This document shows, one piece after another, positions 1 through 11,900 of a stretch of DNA of 64,000 nucleotides. Numbering within the stretch: position 1 is the stretch's first letter; every line of letters starts with the position of its first letter. The DNA comes from Phallusia mammillata (lineage: Eukaryota; Chordata; Ascidiacea; Phlebobranchia; Ascidiidae), in NCBI GenBank assembly GCA_003260075.1, contig QLIY01000025.1, positions 62,309-126,308 on the forward strand, in the 5' to 3' direction. The notes beneath the pieces are model-generated. The model had not been told where the DNA came from. It did not search any database and saw only the letters and a program-made list of their open reading frames with translations. Both the position numbers and the translations under genes were made by a program.

Positions 1-2
1 CC

Positions 3-620
3 CCAAAACAAACTGTCTCCAACAGGCCCAAAACACTAAAAGTTCAAAGTGTATTAGACAAAGAAACAAATAAACTGGAAGATAACAAGGACTCAAATAG
101 CTTGATTCGTGTGGAATCGAATGAAAATGATAGTTCTGAGCAACCCAAAACTATTGAAGCGGTACTTTCGGACGCGAGCTCTAGTTTAGGCTCACGAGAA
201 AATGATCACTCTGAAGAGGACGAAGTTCCTCATGATGTGTTGGAAACTATACACACTGATCAATACAAAGATGACCTACCGCCACCCTTACCCAAGACGA
301 TTGCTGAAATTTCAGCTGAAGAGGAACGAGGTTACAAAAGTTCATCTGACGAAGGATACGAAAGTTCAAATATACCGCCCAGGGTGATCATGCAAAGTCC
401 AACGCTACGCCACAAAATAAGTGTATTCAGATTGCAAAGTATTCCGGAAAAGGTCAGCGACGATGAATCCCGCGATGAAGCTAAAATTGTCGAAGGCCAC
501 TCGGACGTGCTAGACTTGAAAGGTCAGGAAAATTTGCTTTTTGAATCAGATGAAATTTGCGATGAGCCAAAAACAGAAGAAAGTACAACTACGCCACCTA
601 GTGTAAAACACGATACGTGA
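3..620 (+). CDS. C-terminal exon of an unrecognised gene, partial
   Basis: The frame is open from the left window edge to a TGA at 618-620, giving about 205 residues with no start of its own, so this is the 3' end of a gene whose body lies outside. The peptide is acidic and rich in Ser, Glu and Asp (SSSDEGYESS near 329-370, HSEEDEVPHD near 210-240) with a proline patch PPPLP near 280. It looks like a disordered cytoplasmic or scaffold tail. No domain is recognisable and no function is proposed. A candidate polyadenylation signal AATAAA lies at 1934-1939. Real coding sequence is likely because of the uninterrupted length and codon bias; identity is unknown. Confidence 0.65.
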   Translation, partial: PKQTVSNRPKTLKVQSVLDKETNKLEDNKDSNSLIRVESNENDSSEQPKTIEAVLSDASSSLGSRENDHSEEDEVPHDVLETIHTDQYKDDLPPPLPKTIAEISAEEERGYKSSSDEGYESSNIPPRVIMQSPTLRHKISVFRLQSIPEKVSDDESRDEAKIVEGHSDVLDLKGQENLLFESDEICDEPKTEESTTTPPSVKHDT

Positions 621-2452
621 CGTCACTTCAGCTACAGCAACACGAAAAAACGCTTCGATTTACTTTAACAAATGCATTGTCTTTAGCGTTTTATATATGG
701 AATACCACATATTGTGAAAAAAACTTGACAAAAGTAAATATTCGTGCGTTTTTTTGCTGGCTGCATTTGTATGTTATGGATTACTTTTCATTCCGCTTGT
801 GCATTGCTTTAGGTTTAAGTCATTGTACAATTGTCAAAATAATTCGGTGCCTTGTCATAATATGGTTTATTGTGCATCCACAACGGACACGTTTCCATGG
901 CGTATGTGCAAACGCATTTTTTTGTATGTTCCCACTGTTTTTACCTCGATGGTACTAAGTTTAACTTGTCCTCGTTTCAAATTTCTACTGTGTTTGCAAT
1001 GGTTACTGATTTGAACATTTCTGCCGCATTCCATTGGTTGGAGCGAACAGATGAACCAACAAATTCGACGGTTTTGTATTTTTGCTACATATTGTCATGT
1101 ACATAGCATCCCATTTCGAACACGTGTCTGTGCAATGCATTGATCTTTAATTTTGACATTTCTAGTTTTTAATACATTTTTTTCAGGTTGATCCTGCTCA
1201 TCGATTTTTTTCTTAGTTCCTTGACAGTTAGAGTCGTCTCGCAAGCAAATACATTTATAGGAATAAGAATTGTACTGGGTGAATCGGTTGGATATAAAGA
1301 TGCAAAGATCTAGCATATCTTACCCAACGCACGGTGTGATAAGTACAGTGGACGTTTATATGCACGGATTTGGCGGATCCAACCGAAAGCGTGACCAAAA
1401 ACATTTGCGCAGAAGAGCACTTCTAATGCAGCGACCTTCTTCTGCAAAAATCGTGCAAGCGCCGCAATTAGTGACTTCTACAGCGTCTGTTGCTTCAGGT
1501 CGTGCTTTGCACAGCAACGAGTCCAAACTGGCGTATATTGCACCTCACTGATTTCACCAACTTACACAACCGCATTGTAGTACAGTTAACTATTCGTGCG
1601 TTTGTAAACTTGAATGAATTGCGTTTCAGCAATTTTTTACAAAAAAATACTTACAAATTGTGCCGAAAAGTTAACTAACACCAAATTATTTAATTAGCCT
1701 TGACTTCTTGCACGGGGTTTAAATACTGGACGCTTTCGGGAAAATATCTTAAACAGGATTATTTTAGGTTCGTTTATGGGTTATGCGCCTCGGACCGTAC
1801 GGTAAGAGTCTATTCCAATAGCATGGACTTGCGAGTACTGAAGTCAAGAGAAGCGTAGCATCTCGTGCGTTGAAGAAAAGCGCAGCAACTGCTCAAAGCT
1901 GCGATGAAAAACCTTTCAACGGCCTCAGCAATTAATAAACCTAATCGTATTTTGGAATTCAAATACAGCATTACAGGTTACCATTGATATGGTACATTTT
2001 TAAATATCTCTGCATTTCGTGTTTTGATCTTCACGTTACAACGTTATAGTTGCTAAATCCCACCCTTGTAGCAGCTATTCTGGCGTGCCCAAAACAAACA
2101 TGTCGATACTTATTCACAACCCCGTTATCCGGCAGTTCAGCAAAGTTGACATTGTGGTTACTTTAGCCAACCAACATGCGAAGTAAGTGTAGGTTAAAGT
2201 GCAGGTGCCTAGAGGCGATTTAAATGTGTAATAAGCAAGTTTGAAACATGCAACAAGTATGTAAGATCATATATCAGAGTGCTTATACACAGTCAAGGCC
2301 GGTGTTATTTCGATCACGATGTTATTTGAGCAACAGGCAATCGACCACACGATGTTTCGATTTTATAGTTTTTTGAGACTTAACTTCGACAACCTGCTTT
2401 GCAGATTTGTTTACATAAAGCTGTACAGAGAAGTTTTGAAACAAACGCTAAG
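621..2452. other. 3' UTR and intergenic stretch
   Basis: Apart from the weak open frame at 1268-1551 and the AATAAA at 1934-1939, this AT-rich stretch shows no recognisable gene, RNA or repeat. It probably holds the 3' UTR of the left-edge gene and the upstream region of the first glutathione S-transferase copy. Confidence 0.4.
1268..1551 (+). CDS. possible extra coding exon, unrecognised
   Basis: An open frame of about 94 codons follows a possible AG acceptor at 1266-1267 and ends in TGA at 1549-1551. It encodes a basic peptide with a KHLRRRALLMQRPSSAK stretch. It could be an alternative last exon of the upstream gene, part of its 3' UTR, or chance. Upstream in the same frame there is a stop at 1264-1266, so it cannot be a simple extension of the preceding sequence. 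Nothing homologous is recognised. Confidence 0.25.
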
Positions 2453-3270
2453 ATGGGAAAGGTTACTTTGGGCTACTACAACCTTCGCGGCCTATGTGGA
2501 CCGATCAAAATGATGTTGGAATGGCTTGAAATTCCATATGACATGAAATACTACTATATGGGAGAGGGTCCGGAATTCGACCAGAGCCAATGGTTTAACG
2601 ACAAGCCAACGATAGGAATCGACTTTGGAAACCTCCCATTCTTCATCGATGGAGATCTGAAGTTGGCCGAAAGCTTCGCAATACTTCGTCACATCGCCAG
2701 AAGCAATAAGATCTTCTACACCGAAACTGATGAGGAACATAGAGCTTGCGATGCCGCACAAGGCGCCATACAAGATTTTAGAACATCAGTGATTGAGGTA
2801 ATGTTAATGTTTATCCAAATATTCAGTCATTTTATATCCAGGCAACCTAAACGTTTTTCACCAAACGAAAATTATTGCTTTGTAACCATGCTCGGTAAAT
2901 AATTCTCATTGAAACAAAATATTATTGTGTTTTTGCAGGTGGCCTATAGTTCAAACTTCGAAGAGGCTAAACGAAAATATAAGTTATATCAAACCTATCA
3001 ACCACACTGGGAAACTTTGAAAGGGTGCTAGCAAAACGGCAATGGCTCGCTGGTGACCAACTGCTGTATGTGGATTTCGTTTTCGCTGATGTCCTAGACT
3101 GGCTTGAGATAATGGAACCAGGGTGTCTATAGGTTCTTTCAAATGTTAAGAAATACTACGAAAGTTTTGAAAGTCTGGAAAAGGTGGCAAAGTACAAGAA
3201 ATCGGATCAATACCACCGCTTGCCTATCATGTCAAGAAAAGCTACGTGGGGCGGCCAACCAGTACTATGA
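2453..3270 (+). pseudogene. mu-class glutathione S-transferase pseudogene
   Basis: Exon 1 (2453-2797) is intact and encodes a mu-type thioredoxin-fold half: GYYNLRG with the usual Tyr, the MGEGPEFD segment and DFGNLPF. A 141-bp intron follows (GT at 2798, AG at 2937-2938). Exon 2 (2939-3270) aligns base by base with exon 2 of the intact neighbour at 4616-4942 but is broken twice. A net 5-base insertion near 2968-3012 shifts the frame and brings a stop at 3028-3030. In the restored frame a TAG also replaces the Asp codon after EPGCL (3130-3132). The rest down to the final TGA still resembles the family, so the loss looks recent. A truncated protein cannot form the helical C-terminal domain. 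Two independent lesions make a single sequencing error unlikely. Confidence 0.88.
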
Positions 3271-4140
3271 TTTGTGTATTGGTAAATACTTGGGTTCCAT
3301 GCAAAAACATTGATTGTGAACATAATACAAGCCACTGAATGTAATACACTTGTCAGGGTGCACAGGCTGTACTGTTTGCAACCACCTTCTCAAACAGATT
3401 ACTATGTAACATGGGATTCTAAATGCTCCAAAAACATTTTGCTTGCGTTTCATCTATAGTGAAAGGTTACAAAAAAGCCCTCTGGCGACCACGGACACGA
3501 CTTGCTAAACCGTATTTTTGCGATGACACAACCAATTTTTGTATTTCTTGCTCTCACGTTGGCGTATTTCTCTACTGCATCAGCACGACAGCTAGTCATG
3601 CAAGGGAGGCGATATTCAAAATCTTCTTGCAAGAATGCGGCCGCAAACCTTTGTTTGAAATGGTAACTTTGTCTTGTAATTTTAACAAACAGTCATGACA
3701 AAGCAAATTTATCATTGGGTACGTGACGCGATTTGTAGGTCATATGGCGTCTGGTGCCAAAAATCAGATTAAAAATAGTACAAGCCATATCGACTGTAGT
3801 GGTCAGTCAATACATTTTTAAACCTTTAATTATCTCGAACGTAAACAAAACATTTGGGAGAACCGACCACGAACTCGTCAGGGACCCACGTTTTTCGAAC
3901 ACTACCGTGCACAAGCACTGGAAATCAATTTTGCACGGCAATTGACGAATCATAGCTGATAGAATAGGGGTTGCTAAGGCGGCTCGTGTCTTTGAGCTGG
4001 TATAATAACAAAAGATGCGCAGGCAAACAGAGAATCGTATTTAAAAAATTAGAACATTATGCGTTGAATTTAATTCTGATTATTGTGCTTTTGTAGACAA
4101 ACTAGCATATCCAACTCTTAGAACTGCTGTGATTGCAGAA
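3271..4140. other. spacer between tandem GST copies
   Basis: No convincing coding or RNA feature is seen between the pseudogene and the intact GST. Short open frames here lack splice context or family resemblance. It should contain the promoter and any 5' UTR of the gene starting at 4141. Confidence 0.4.
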
Positions 4141-4942
4141 ATGTCTTCACTATTCAGAAAATTGACCCCCAAATCCCAAAAAGGCACGATTACTCTAACC
4201 TACTTTAAGTTTCGCGGCATTTGTCTACCAATAAAAATGATGCTGGAATGGCTTGAAGTTCCTTACGATTACCAACATTACTACATGGGAGAAGGTCCCA
4301 AGTTTGATTTGAGCGATTGGGTTACCGATAAGCAAACTCTGGGAATCGACTTTGCAAATCTACCATTCTACACCGAAGGAGGTATGAGATTGGCCGAAAG
4401 TTTCGCCATACTGCGCCACATCGCCCGAAGCAGCAGAATGTTTTATCCCAAAACTGATGAAGAAGAAAGAGCCTGCGATGTTGCACAAGGAGCTACACAG
4501 GATTTTAGGACCGCAGTGATTGATGTAACTATAATGTTTGCTTTTTTCATTTGTTTTCCGTTTTAATTGCAAGCACAGCTCGGGAAAAAAATTGCTAATT
4601 TAAATATTCTTGCAGGTTGCTTACAATTCAAACTATAGAGAGGCTAAAGACAATTTCGTAGCAAACCTATCCACCACACTGGGAAACTTTGAAAGGGTGC
4701 TGGCGAGTCGTCAATGGCTGACTGGTAACAAGATGATGTATGTGGATTTCGTTTTCGCTGATGTTCTCGACTGGCTTGAATTAATGGAACCAGGATGTCT
4801 AGATGTTATTCCAAATGTAAAACTGTACTATGTGCGTTTTGAGGGCCAGCCACAAGTGGTAAGGTACAAGAGATCAGATAAATATTACAAGTTCCCGGTT
4901 ATGTCCAGAAAGGCTGCGTGGGGTGGAGAACCTGTGCTGTAA
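4141..4942 (+). CDS. glutathione S-transferase, mu class
   Basis: Two coding exons, 4141-4524 and 4616-4942, joined in phase 0 across a 91-bp GT-AG intron, give 236 residues (mu-class enzymes are about 218; the excess is a short N-terminal extension). The enzyme joins glutathione to electrophiles in the cytosol. Residues 16-100 are the thioredoxin-like GSH-binding domain: TYFKFRG with the expected Tyr near residue 21, MGEGPKFD corresponding to the mu-class MGDAPDYDRSQW segment, DFANLPF, and ESFAILRHIAR for the Ser that holds the gamma-glutamyl group. The helical domain has the conserved YVDFVFADVLD and EPGCLD. The start was taken at the ATG of 4141 because it gives the GST fold a short leader; the frame is also open a little further upstream. 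It is the intact sister of the pseudogene at 2453-3270. Substrate is unknown. Confidence 0.88.
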
Positions 4943-6317
4943 TTTGCATTTCTGCAAATTGTTGGATTATGTTTGAAATGTGTTTTGTGCATGGGTGTAC
5001 TACAAGTCTAATTTGTAAATTAGTAATAATCATAACCTACAATATAATATACTCGACAATTGTCGCTTGTGCATTGCTGCAGGGATGTTTGTAAATTCAA
5101 ATCAGGCGATTCAACTGAGGCAAAACGTTAATTGTTGGAAGAGTGCCAGGGAAAATCCATTTTTTCGTTAAAAAAAGAAACATCACTTTGTGAAGTCTTG
5201 AACAAAAAGGTCTAACATGCACGCGTAACAAATATTTCCACTAATACGAGACATTCATTTCTTTCTCTTCTCAGTATGAACAGATTCTTTAATACCAGGT
5301 GCAGCTGCTGTGTATATACCACCACACTTTCCATTTTACTATTACATTAGTGTATTTGCAATCGTTAGGGTTTTGCAGCTGCGTCCTGTGGTTTTTCTGC
5401 CAGAAGATCAAACAGTGTTAAAATATTTGTACGCTCACTCACACGTGTACATACGCAAAACAATACCTCCGACCGTTTCACCCACCCACCAAAACCATGT
5501 GTCTGGGAGCGTTAAAATTGATCCAAGAGATATATTCAATTTAGGAATTCTATTAAAGTAATAGTATTACTAAAGTAAGCTACAGCATTTAGTTTGAGGA
5601 GATGGTTATCTTTGAACTGATATATTTTGTTTGAAGTTCCAAAATAATGGAAAATTTCGGTTAATTGCAAGACCCCCCCCCCCCCTTCTTTCTCTGACTC
5701 TCGTCTTATGCGTCGTATTCGCTCATTGTGTACCTCGAATAAACACCTCGCTACACTAGAGCATTTAGTTTGAAGTTCCAAAATAATGGAAAATTTCGGT
5801 TAATTGCAAGAGAGCATGTCTCAAAAATTATTATTGATTAAGATGTATATTTTTGTTCCTACTGCAAATAACATATGCAAAGGTAATTTTTCATTTCATA
5901 ATTCTGCAATAGCATGAAACAAACCTGTGGGCATTCTAACCCCTGCAAGTTTAAACTATTTACAGTGACATAAATTGCCATGTCAAATGTAACCAATTTG
6001 AATAAACATGATACAGTAACATCAAGCTCCAAAATATACATGCAAAAAAACTTCTGCATATTTGTAAACTTGATACACAATGATTTGAAAACAAAAAAGA
6101 CTTCATTGTTTGCCAATATTATGTGAAAAATGATAGTAGTACACAGCACATAGCAATAAAATCTTCCCCCCCCCCATATACATGCAAAAAAACTTCTGCA
6201 TATTTGTAAACTTGATACACAATAATCTGAAAACAAAAAAGACTTCATTGTTTGCCAATGTTATGTGAAAAATGATAGTAGTACACAGTACATAGCAATA
6301 AAATCTCAAAGAGCAAG
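4943..6317. other. spacer with two assembly-type duplications
   Basis: No gene is seen. A 46-base segment ending at 5672 before a C run (5673-5685) recurs near 5767-5813, and 6034-6164 recurs as 6176-6306 around a run of exactly ten C (6166-6175). The two copies of the second pair differ at four of 131 positions. Confidence 0.7.
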
Positions 6318-7004
6318 TTAGTCTAGGGTTGTTTTCCCTCCCCAATAGCTGTATTTACTGTTTATTGGAAGCTTTTGAAATCTAGGGAAACTCCGATAGG
6401 CTTTTATAGTGGGTAATGTCATAAAGTTGTTGTAGTAATCATGAATGTTTTGGGGACAATCGTCGAGAAATCTTGGAAATAGTAATTTAATTTGGTCCAG
6501 AGCTTCACACAGTGCAAAGTCAACAAACATTAAATCTTTGCCAATCAACCATTTGTTTGTTCCTAAAAACAAGCCAAATCTTTGCAGGTCTTTCAGGAGC
6601 CACAAATGAAATTGTTTTTTGTTGGCTTCAAAGTTTTCTGTTGTTGAATAGTATGTTAGAGATATAAATCGGTACCGAAAATCTTCAATGACCCCTTGCA
6701 GCATATCACAATTTATTTCCTGTTCTTCTGTGGTTGCTGTTAAAGTACTCTGTTTTCTTGCAATGTATCTCATTATTGCCCAACTTTCACTAAGCTTTAT
6801 ATCACCATCAATAAGGTAAGGCACATTTGGAAAGTCAAATCCAAGCGTTGCCTTATCATGCTGCCACTCTTTACGTTCATAGGTTGGAGCATCCCCAGTA
6901 GGGTAGATTTTGTTTACATATTTTAACTCCAAATACTCAAACATGAGTCTAATTGGTTCACCAAGACATCTGATATCCCAGTAAGCCAAGATTGGCAAAG
7001 ACAT
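6318..7004 (-). CDS. glutathione S-transferase, mu class, intronless CDS
   Basis: One uninterrupted reading frame of 228 residues from the ATG at 7004-7002 to the TAA at 6320-6318. It encodes a cytosolic mu-type GST: AYWDIRCLGEPIR with catalytic Tyr at residue 8, TGDAPTYERKEW corresponding to the mu-class MGDAPDYDRSQW, DFPNVPYLIDG, ESWAIMRYIARK, and in the helical half WLIGKDLMFVDFALCEALD. The frame runs further upstream, but an AG acceptor (CTCACCAG) lies just before GTACAATG, so the coding exon probably begins there and the 5' UTR is spliced. It faces the two + strand copies and lacks their intron after the TAVID/TSVIE position, and its sequence is clearly more diverged. It is an older family member or has lost the intron. 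Confidence 0.88.
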   Translation of the reverse strand: MSLPILAYWDIRCLGEPIRLMFEYLELKYVNKIYPTGDAPTYERKEWQHDKATLGFDFPNVPYLIDGDIKLSESWAIMRYIARKQSTLTATTEEQEINCDMLQGVIEDFRYRFISLTYYSTTENFEANKKQFHLWLLKDLQRFGLFLGTNKWLIGKDLMFVDFALCEALDQIKLLFPRFLDDCPQNIHDYYNNFMTLPTIKAYRSFPRFQKLPINSKYSYWGGKTTLD

Positions 7005-7011
7005 TGTACCT

Positions 7012-8947
7012 GGTGAGTTTAATAAGCCTAACAAACAAAGGTTGGGTGTCAGGTACAAACTACATTGTGTAACCAAAGCTGAAACTCACTTATCTGCCAT
7101 AAATGCCATGCATATCTTTAACACACCTAAAGCAGAAGATTAAAACAAGTGCAAACAGTTCGAAAACAAACCGCAGTTCACTGATAACTGACGCCTTTCT
7201 TTGCATCGTTGGACATGGAACATTTGCTTCATCATTGCGTCAACACATTAGACAGGTTTGTTTGCTAGTACCTCGTGACGTAAAAAAATTGGCGCGCGAA
7301 CTTCATTCATTCATAGAAATCATTTTGTTCTGTGTCGAAACCACATCCATGTCACGTAGGGATCAATCTTCTAATGAAAAAAAAAACATTTCCAAACAAT
7401 GACAGCATGCCGCAAAAACCCCCCCCCCCTCGTTGGACATGGAACATTTGCTTCATCATTGCGTCAACACATTAGACCGGTTTGTTTGCTAGTGCCTCGT
7501 GACGTAAAAAAAATTGGCGCGCGAACTTCATTAATCCATAGAAATCATTTTGTTCTGTGTCGAAACCACATCCATGTCACTTAGGGATCAATCTTCTAAT
7601 GAAAAAAACAAACATTTCCAAACAATGACAGCATGCCGCAAAAATTCACTTTCTAAATTAATATGCAAAGCAAAAGTTTTGGCGACTTCACTCGCAGTTT
7701 CAGCACCTATTTGAGCAGTTGTCTCCGCGCTAGCTCAAATTCTGCATTGAACTCAACAGCAATTTACTGATAATGTTTTTAACGTCAGATCCACACTATC
7801 AGGTAGCCTACAATCTATATTGTAAAAGCAATGCTGTTACCCTAACACATCTGTCATAAATATCATGTATATCAGTACAGAAACTCATCTCAAAGCAGCA
7901 GACTAAGACAATTGAATACAGTTCGAAAATGAACAAAGTTTACTGCACACCGACGATGAAACGTTATTTCGGACTTGGAACCTTGCTTTATTAATGTGTC
8001 AACTCGTTCGTGCAGCCGGTTTGCTCGAACTCTCCCCCCCCCCAGTTCGAAAATGAACAAAGTTTACTGCACACCGACGATGAAACGTTATGTTGGACTT
8101 GGAACCTTGCTTTATTAATGTGTCAACTCGTTCGTGGAGTCGGTTTGCTCGAACTCTTTGATGTAAAATAGTTTCGGCGCGCAATATACATAGAAATATA
8201 GTTGACCAAACGCTACCTCACCCTGATTATTAAATTGTTTGATTTTTCGGCCTAATATTTTGATGAGAACACTTGCCCAAACAACAGCAGCAACAGCATA
8301 TGCTGCGCTCACTACCCCCCCCCCCCTTATTAAATTGTTTGATTTTTCGGCCTAATATTTTGATGAGAACACTTTCCCAAACAACAGCAGCAACAGCATG
8401 CTGCGCTCACTACTGTATGTTAAAATGTAAAGCAAAATCGTTGGCGTTTCATTTTTTGCCGTCAAAGTGATATAGGCCCACTGTTTTTACACGTACAACC
8501 GTATCAATACTATTTTCCAGTTGCGGATTTAGAACGAAAAAGTACTCATTTTTCCCTGCTTTTTTCCCCCCCCCCAAGCAAAATCGTTGGCGTTTCATTT
8601 TTTGCCGTCAAAGTGATATAGGCACACTGTTTTTACACATACAACCGTATCAATACTATTTTCCAGTTGCGGATTTAGAACGGAGAAGTACTCATTTTTC
8701 CGTGCAAGCTCAAACACTGAATGAAGCAATTTTAAAATTAACGGCAATTTCACTCATGGTCCATTTGACATTAGGTCCACACGGTGTATGTCATTTTTTT
8801 GCAGTGTACATAATTTCAACATGTTGTTTCCAATAAACAGCTGATGAAAAAACGATGAAGGAATCGGTACTGTCTCTGTGTAAATGCGAAAACATTAATT
8901 ACCCAGGTGCATTACTTCGTCGGTCGACATAAGAACGAACATCTACT
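7012..8947. other. non-coding region with four C-run junction duplications
   Basis: No gene is supported. Four blocks occur twice in direct orientation with a C run at the junction: 7206-7418 and 7430-7644 (C at 7419-7429); 7920-8033 and 8044-8157 (C at 8034-8043); 8227-8315 and 8327-8413 (C at 8315-8326); 8430-8565 and 8576 to about 8705 (C at 8566-8575). Copies differ by scattered substitutions and small indels, like two alleles. After collapsing them the real spacer would be about 0.5 kb shorter. Confidence 0.75.
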
Positions 8948-11900
8948 TTAGGCTACAATATTATGGACGCAAGTTGTTGTTATTACTAAAACACAATCTT
9001 GTTTACCAACTGGCAAAAGAGTACCCACCTTGCTTGACACCATCCCGGGGCGTACATCGCGTAAATCTTTAACAGTGCGAAATATATCCACATTTCCCGT
9101 TCGGGATTGTGCTGTCTGTACTAGTTTCAGTGCTGCAAGGAATAGCCCGCACCTGTTTGACCCATCACTGAACAAAAATAAAATCGAAGTTTGGCCAATG
9201 TGTGTCCAAATAGAAACCCATTCGGCCAAGCATTTTGCAAGCCTGGGGTTCCGACGTAGAAGATATATGTTGCTTTGTATAAATAGAAGAACGAAGAGCT
9301 TTTGTAAAATGTATGAAAGAGCTTTTGTGATTGTGAGAAATAACTGTCATTACTAAAAATGTTGGTTTTATACCGCTTTGCAGGCGGTTGCCACCCGTTT
9401 TCAGCTAACTCCGAGCAAGTGCTTATTTTGCACTTCCCCAAAAGCATAAATACGTTTACAATACGGTTCGTGTGTTTTATGTTCTAATGCTTGGATAACA
9501 ACGCCATGTCTGCCTCACTTGACAACAACAACAGTCCTAATCACATATTCAAGCATTTTAAAACATCAGGTTTTTAAGCATTGTACATACAAATCAATCG
9601 AGTCTTCCATGGTGTAAGAGAGCCTAAAGGACCGATTTGCAATCTTAGTGCTGTTTACCTGCATTGAACTAACAATGTGCCTCCTCTGTTTGTGTGAATC
9701 CGCTGAACAGTTTGAATAAACTCCCAAAAAGATTCACAACTGCCAGGAACATTGTGCTCATTCCAGTTAATGAAATGCAACTGTACAATGCTAGGCTTAT
9801 CCTAAAAAAGCAAAAGAAAGTGCATATAAGTTGGTAACGACTTTGCAATCCCAGATAGAGCCCATTTTTTGAAGAAAGTTTTACCCTTCCAAGTGGATGT
9901 AAAACTTACACTTCCAATGTTAAACTTTCGTTGAACACAGCTTGGATTAACAGGAATTTGTTTGTTGAAACTGACAGATAATTTCCCATATCTTGTTGTC
10001 TGGCCAGCACTTCTGGGCCAATAATCAGGAACACCCTGATAACAAACACACCAAAAATAGCATGAAGAAACCAAATGATTAAAATTTGATGTACTGTACA
10101 TGCATACATGGTTCCTTTCCACATAACAAAACAATAAGATTTACGTCACATACAGAAACCAAACTCCAAAAATCCTCCACAACTTCAGGATAAGGGTATT
10201 GTGCAACAATAACACTTCCACCTTCTTTAACATTCTAAAGCATATTTCCTGGTGTAAAATGCTATTAGCAAAGCTGCAACAAACTCAAACTCTACCTGAA
10301 AAAGTGAAGCATTGTAATAAAAAAGAGATTTTGGATGTTCTTGTGGCATTTGGAGTAGGTGTTTGTCATCTATAGAAAATATTAATTGTACTGGTAAATT
10401 GCTCAACATTGATGGAAATTGCCCAGAGATAAAACTTACATGGCAAGACAGCATCAATACGGTTCTTTGATTTATTTTCATCAAGTTGGGCCACTCCTTG
10501 CGAAGTGTGAATAGGTTTTATCAAGTCAAGTTTGTTAAACTCTGTTTCATAACCAGTAACTCCATTGCTGCTTTTTCTGTGACACAAACATGTAAGAAAT
10601 TCTTTTGCCAAATCTTGGGAGAAAAAGAGTTAAAACACAGATAGAAGCTTTGGAAAATAGTCATCAAATAAATTGTGAAAACAACATACAATTGAAGCTC
10701 TTTCATTCTTGTAGCGATTTTGAGTTTTGGAAAATCTGTTTTTCCCAGACAATGAAATTCCACTAAAAGTTTGTGAAGAAAAATGTATTGCCTCTGACAA
10801 AATCAAAGTTTGAATTAAAATACCAAGACAAATAAAAGTCAAAATTATCAAGAGGCCTAAGCTATTCTTGTTAATAAGCTTCTAATGTGTCCGTAATTAT
10901 GGTAACAGGTGGTCAAATTTATATTGTATTTTGTTAACATGTAGCTTAGAAGCAACAAACATAGTACCACATATGGTAAAAATACTTTGTGTTTTGCTAA
11001 CAAAATAATAGGTAAATCATCTCACAAAACTAAGTATCTTTTTTATTTTTTAATCCAAAATTTTGGAAATGCAGACCAAAGATTTTTCATATTTTAATGT
11101 CCAACTAGATTACTTACTGCATTGGCAACCAATCCATATCTTTGCCTTCTGAGGAGTTTTACTGTTTCAGCCACATTCAAATAGTTTGAATATTTTATAG
11201 AAGTAAGAAGAAAATCAAGGCACACAAACACACCAGACCTTCCACAACCATCACTAAAATATTGATTTAAGTGCTAACAAACATGCTTATGAAATTATAT
11301 TTACAGAATAAACACATGATAATGCATAAAAATTGAACCTGCAAATGACTGTTGTAGATGAATCAAACACAGTACGGTAAACTTCAATGTATTTGCAGTA
11401 AAAAGCCAAAAAATCAGAAGTAGAATTGGGGCATTCTGGGCCTTGCCACCAATTGAAGTGGAGCATAGTAACAGCTTTGGTTACCTACATAAGAATAACA
11501 GTCACCTATCATCACAATTGAAAATACAACAGCTAAAACACAACACTTTTTGTGTACTTTGTCAACCAAAGCAAGTGTTGTAATATTGTACCATTTAGTT
11601 AAAAAGGGGTGTTGTTACTTACCGTTGGGTTCTCAACCATAGATAACTTCAAAATTCTGACAGAATAACTGGCATGGTCTGTTTCAGAAATGCATTCAAC
11701 TGTAAGTTGTTGCAGTTGTTTAAATTCTCCATGCACAGGCCAGAACTTCATCTCAATACAAACACATAAAAATAGAATCAATTTGTTGCATGACCAAAAT
11801 ATTTATTTAAAACATAAAATACCTTTCTATTTTCAAGCTCATCTGAAAGCAATACAACAACTTTACAATTAGAATTCCAAATTGTATCCCAAAACTTTTC

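Noticed and set aside
7103..8470. Repeated open frames in the C-run region
   Set aside because: The duplicates arise from the presumed assembly duplication; the frames have no family or splice support.
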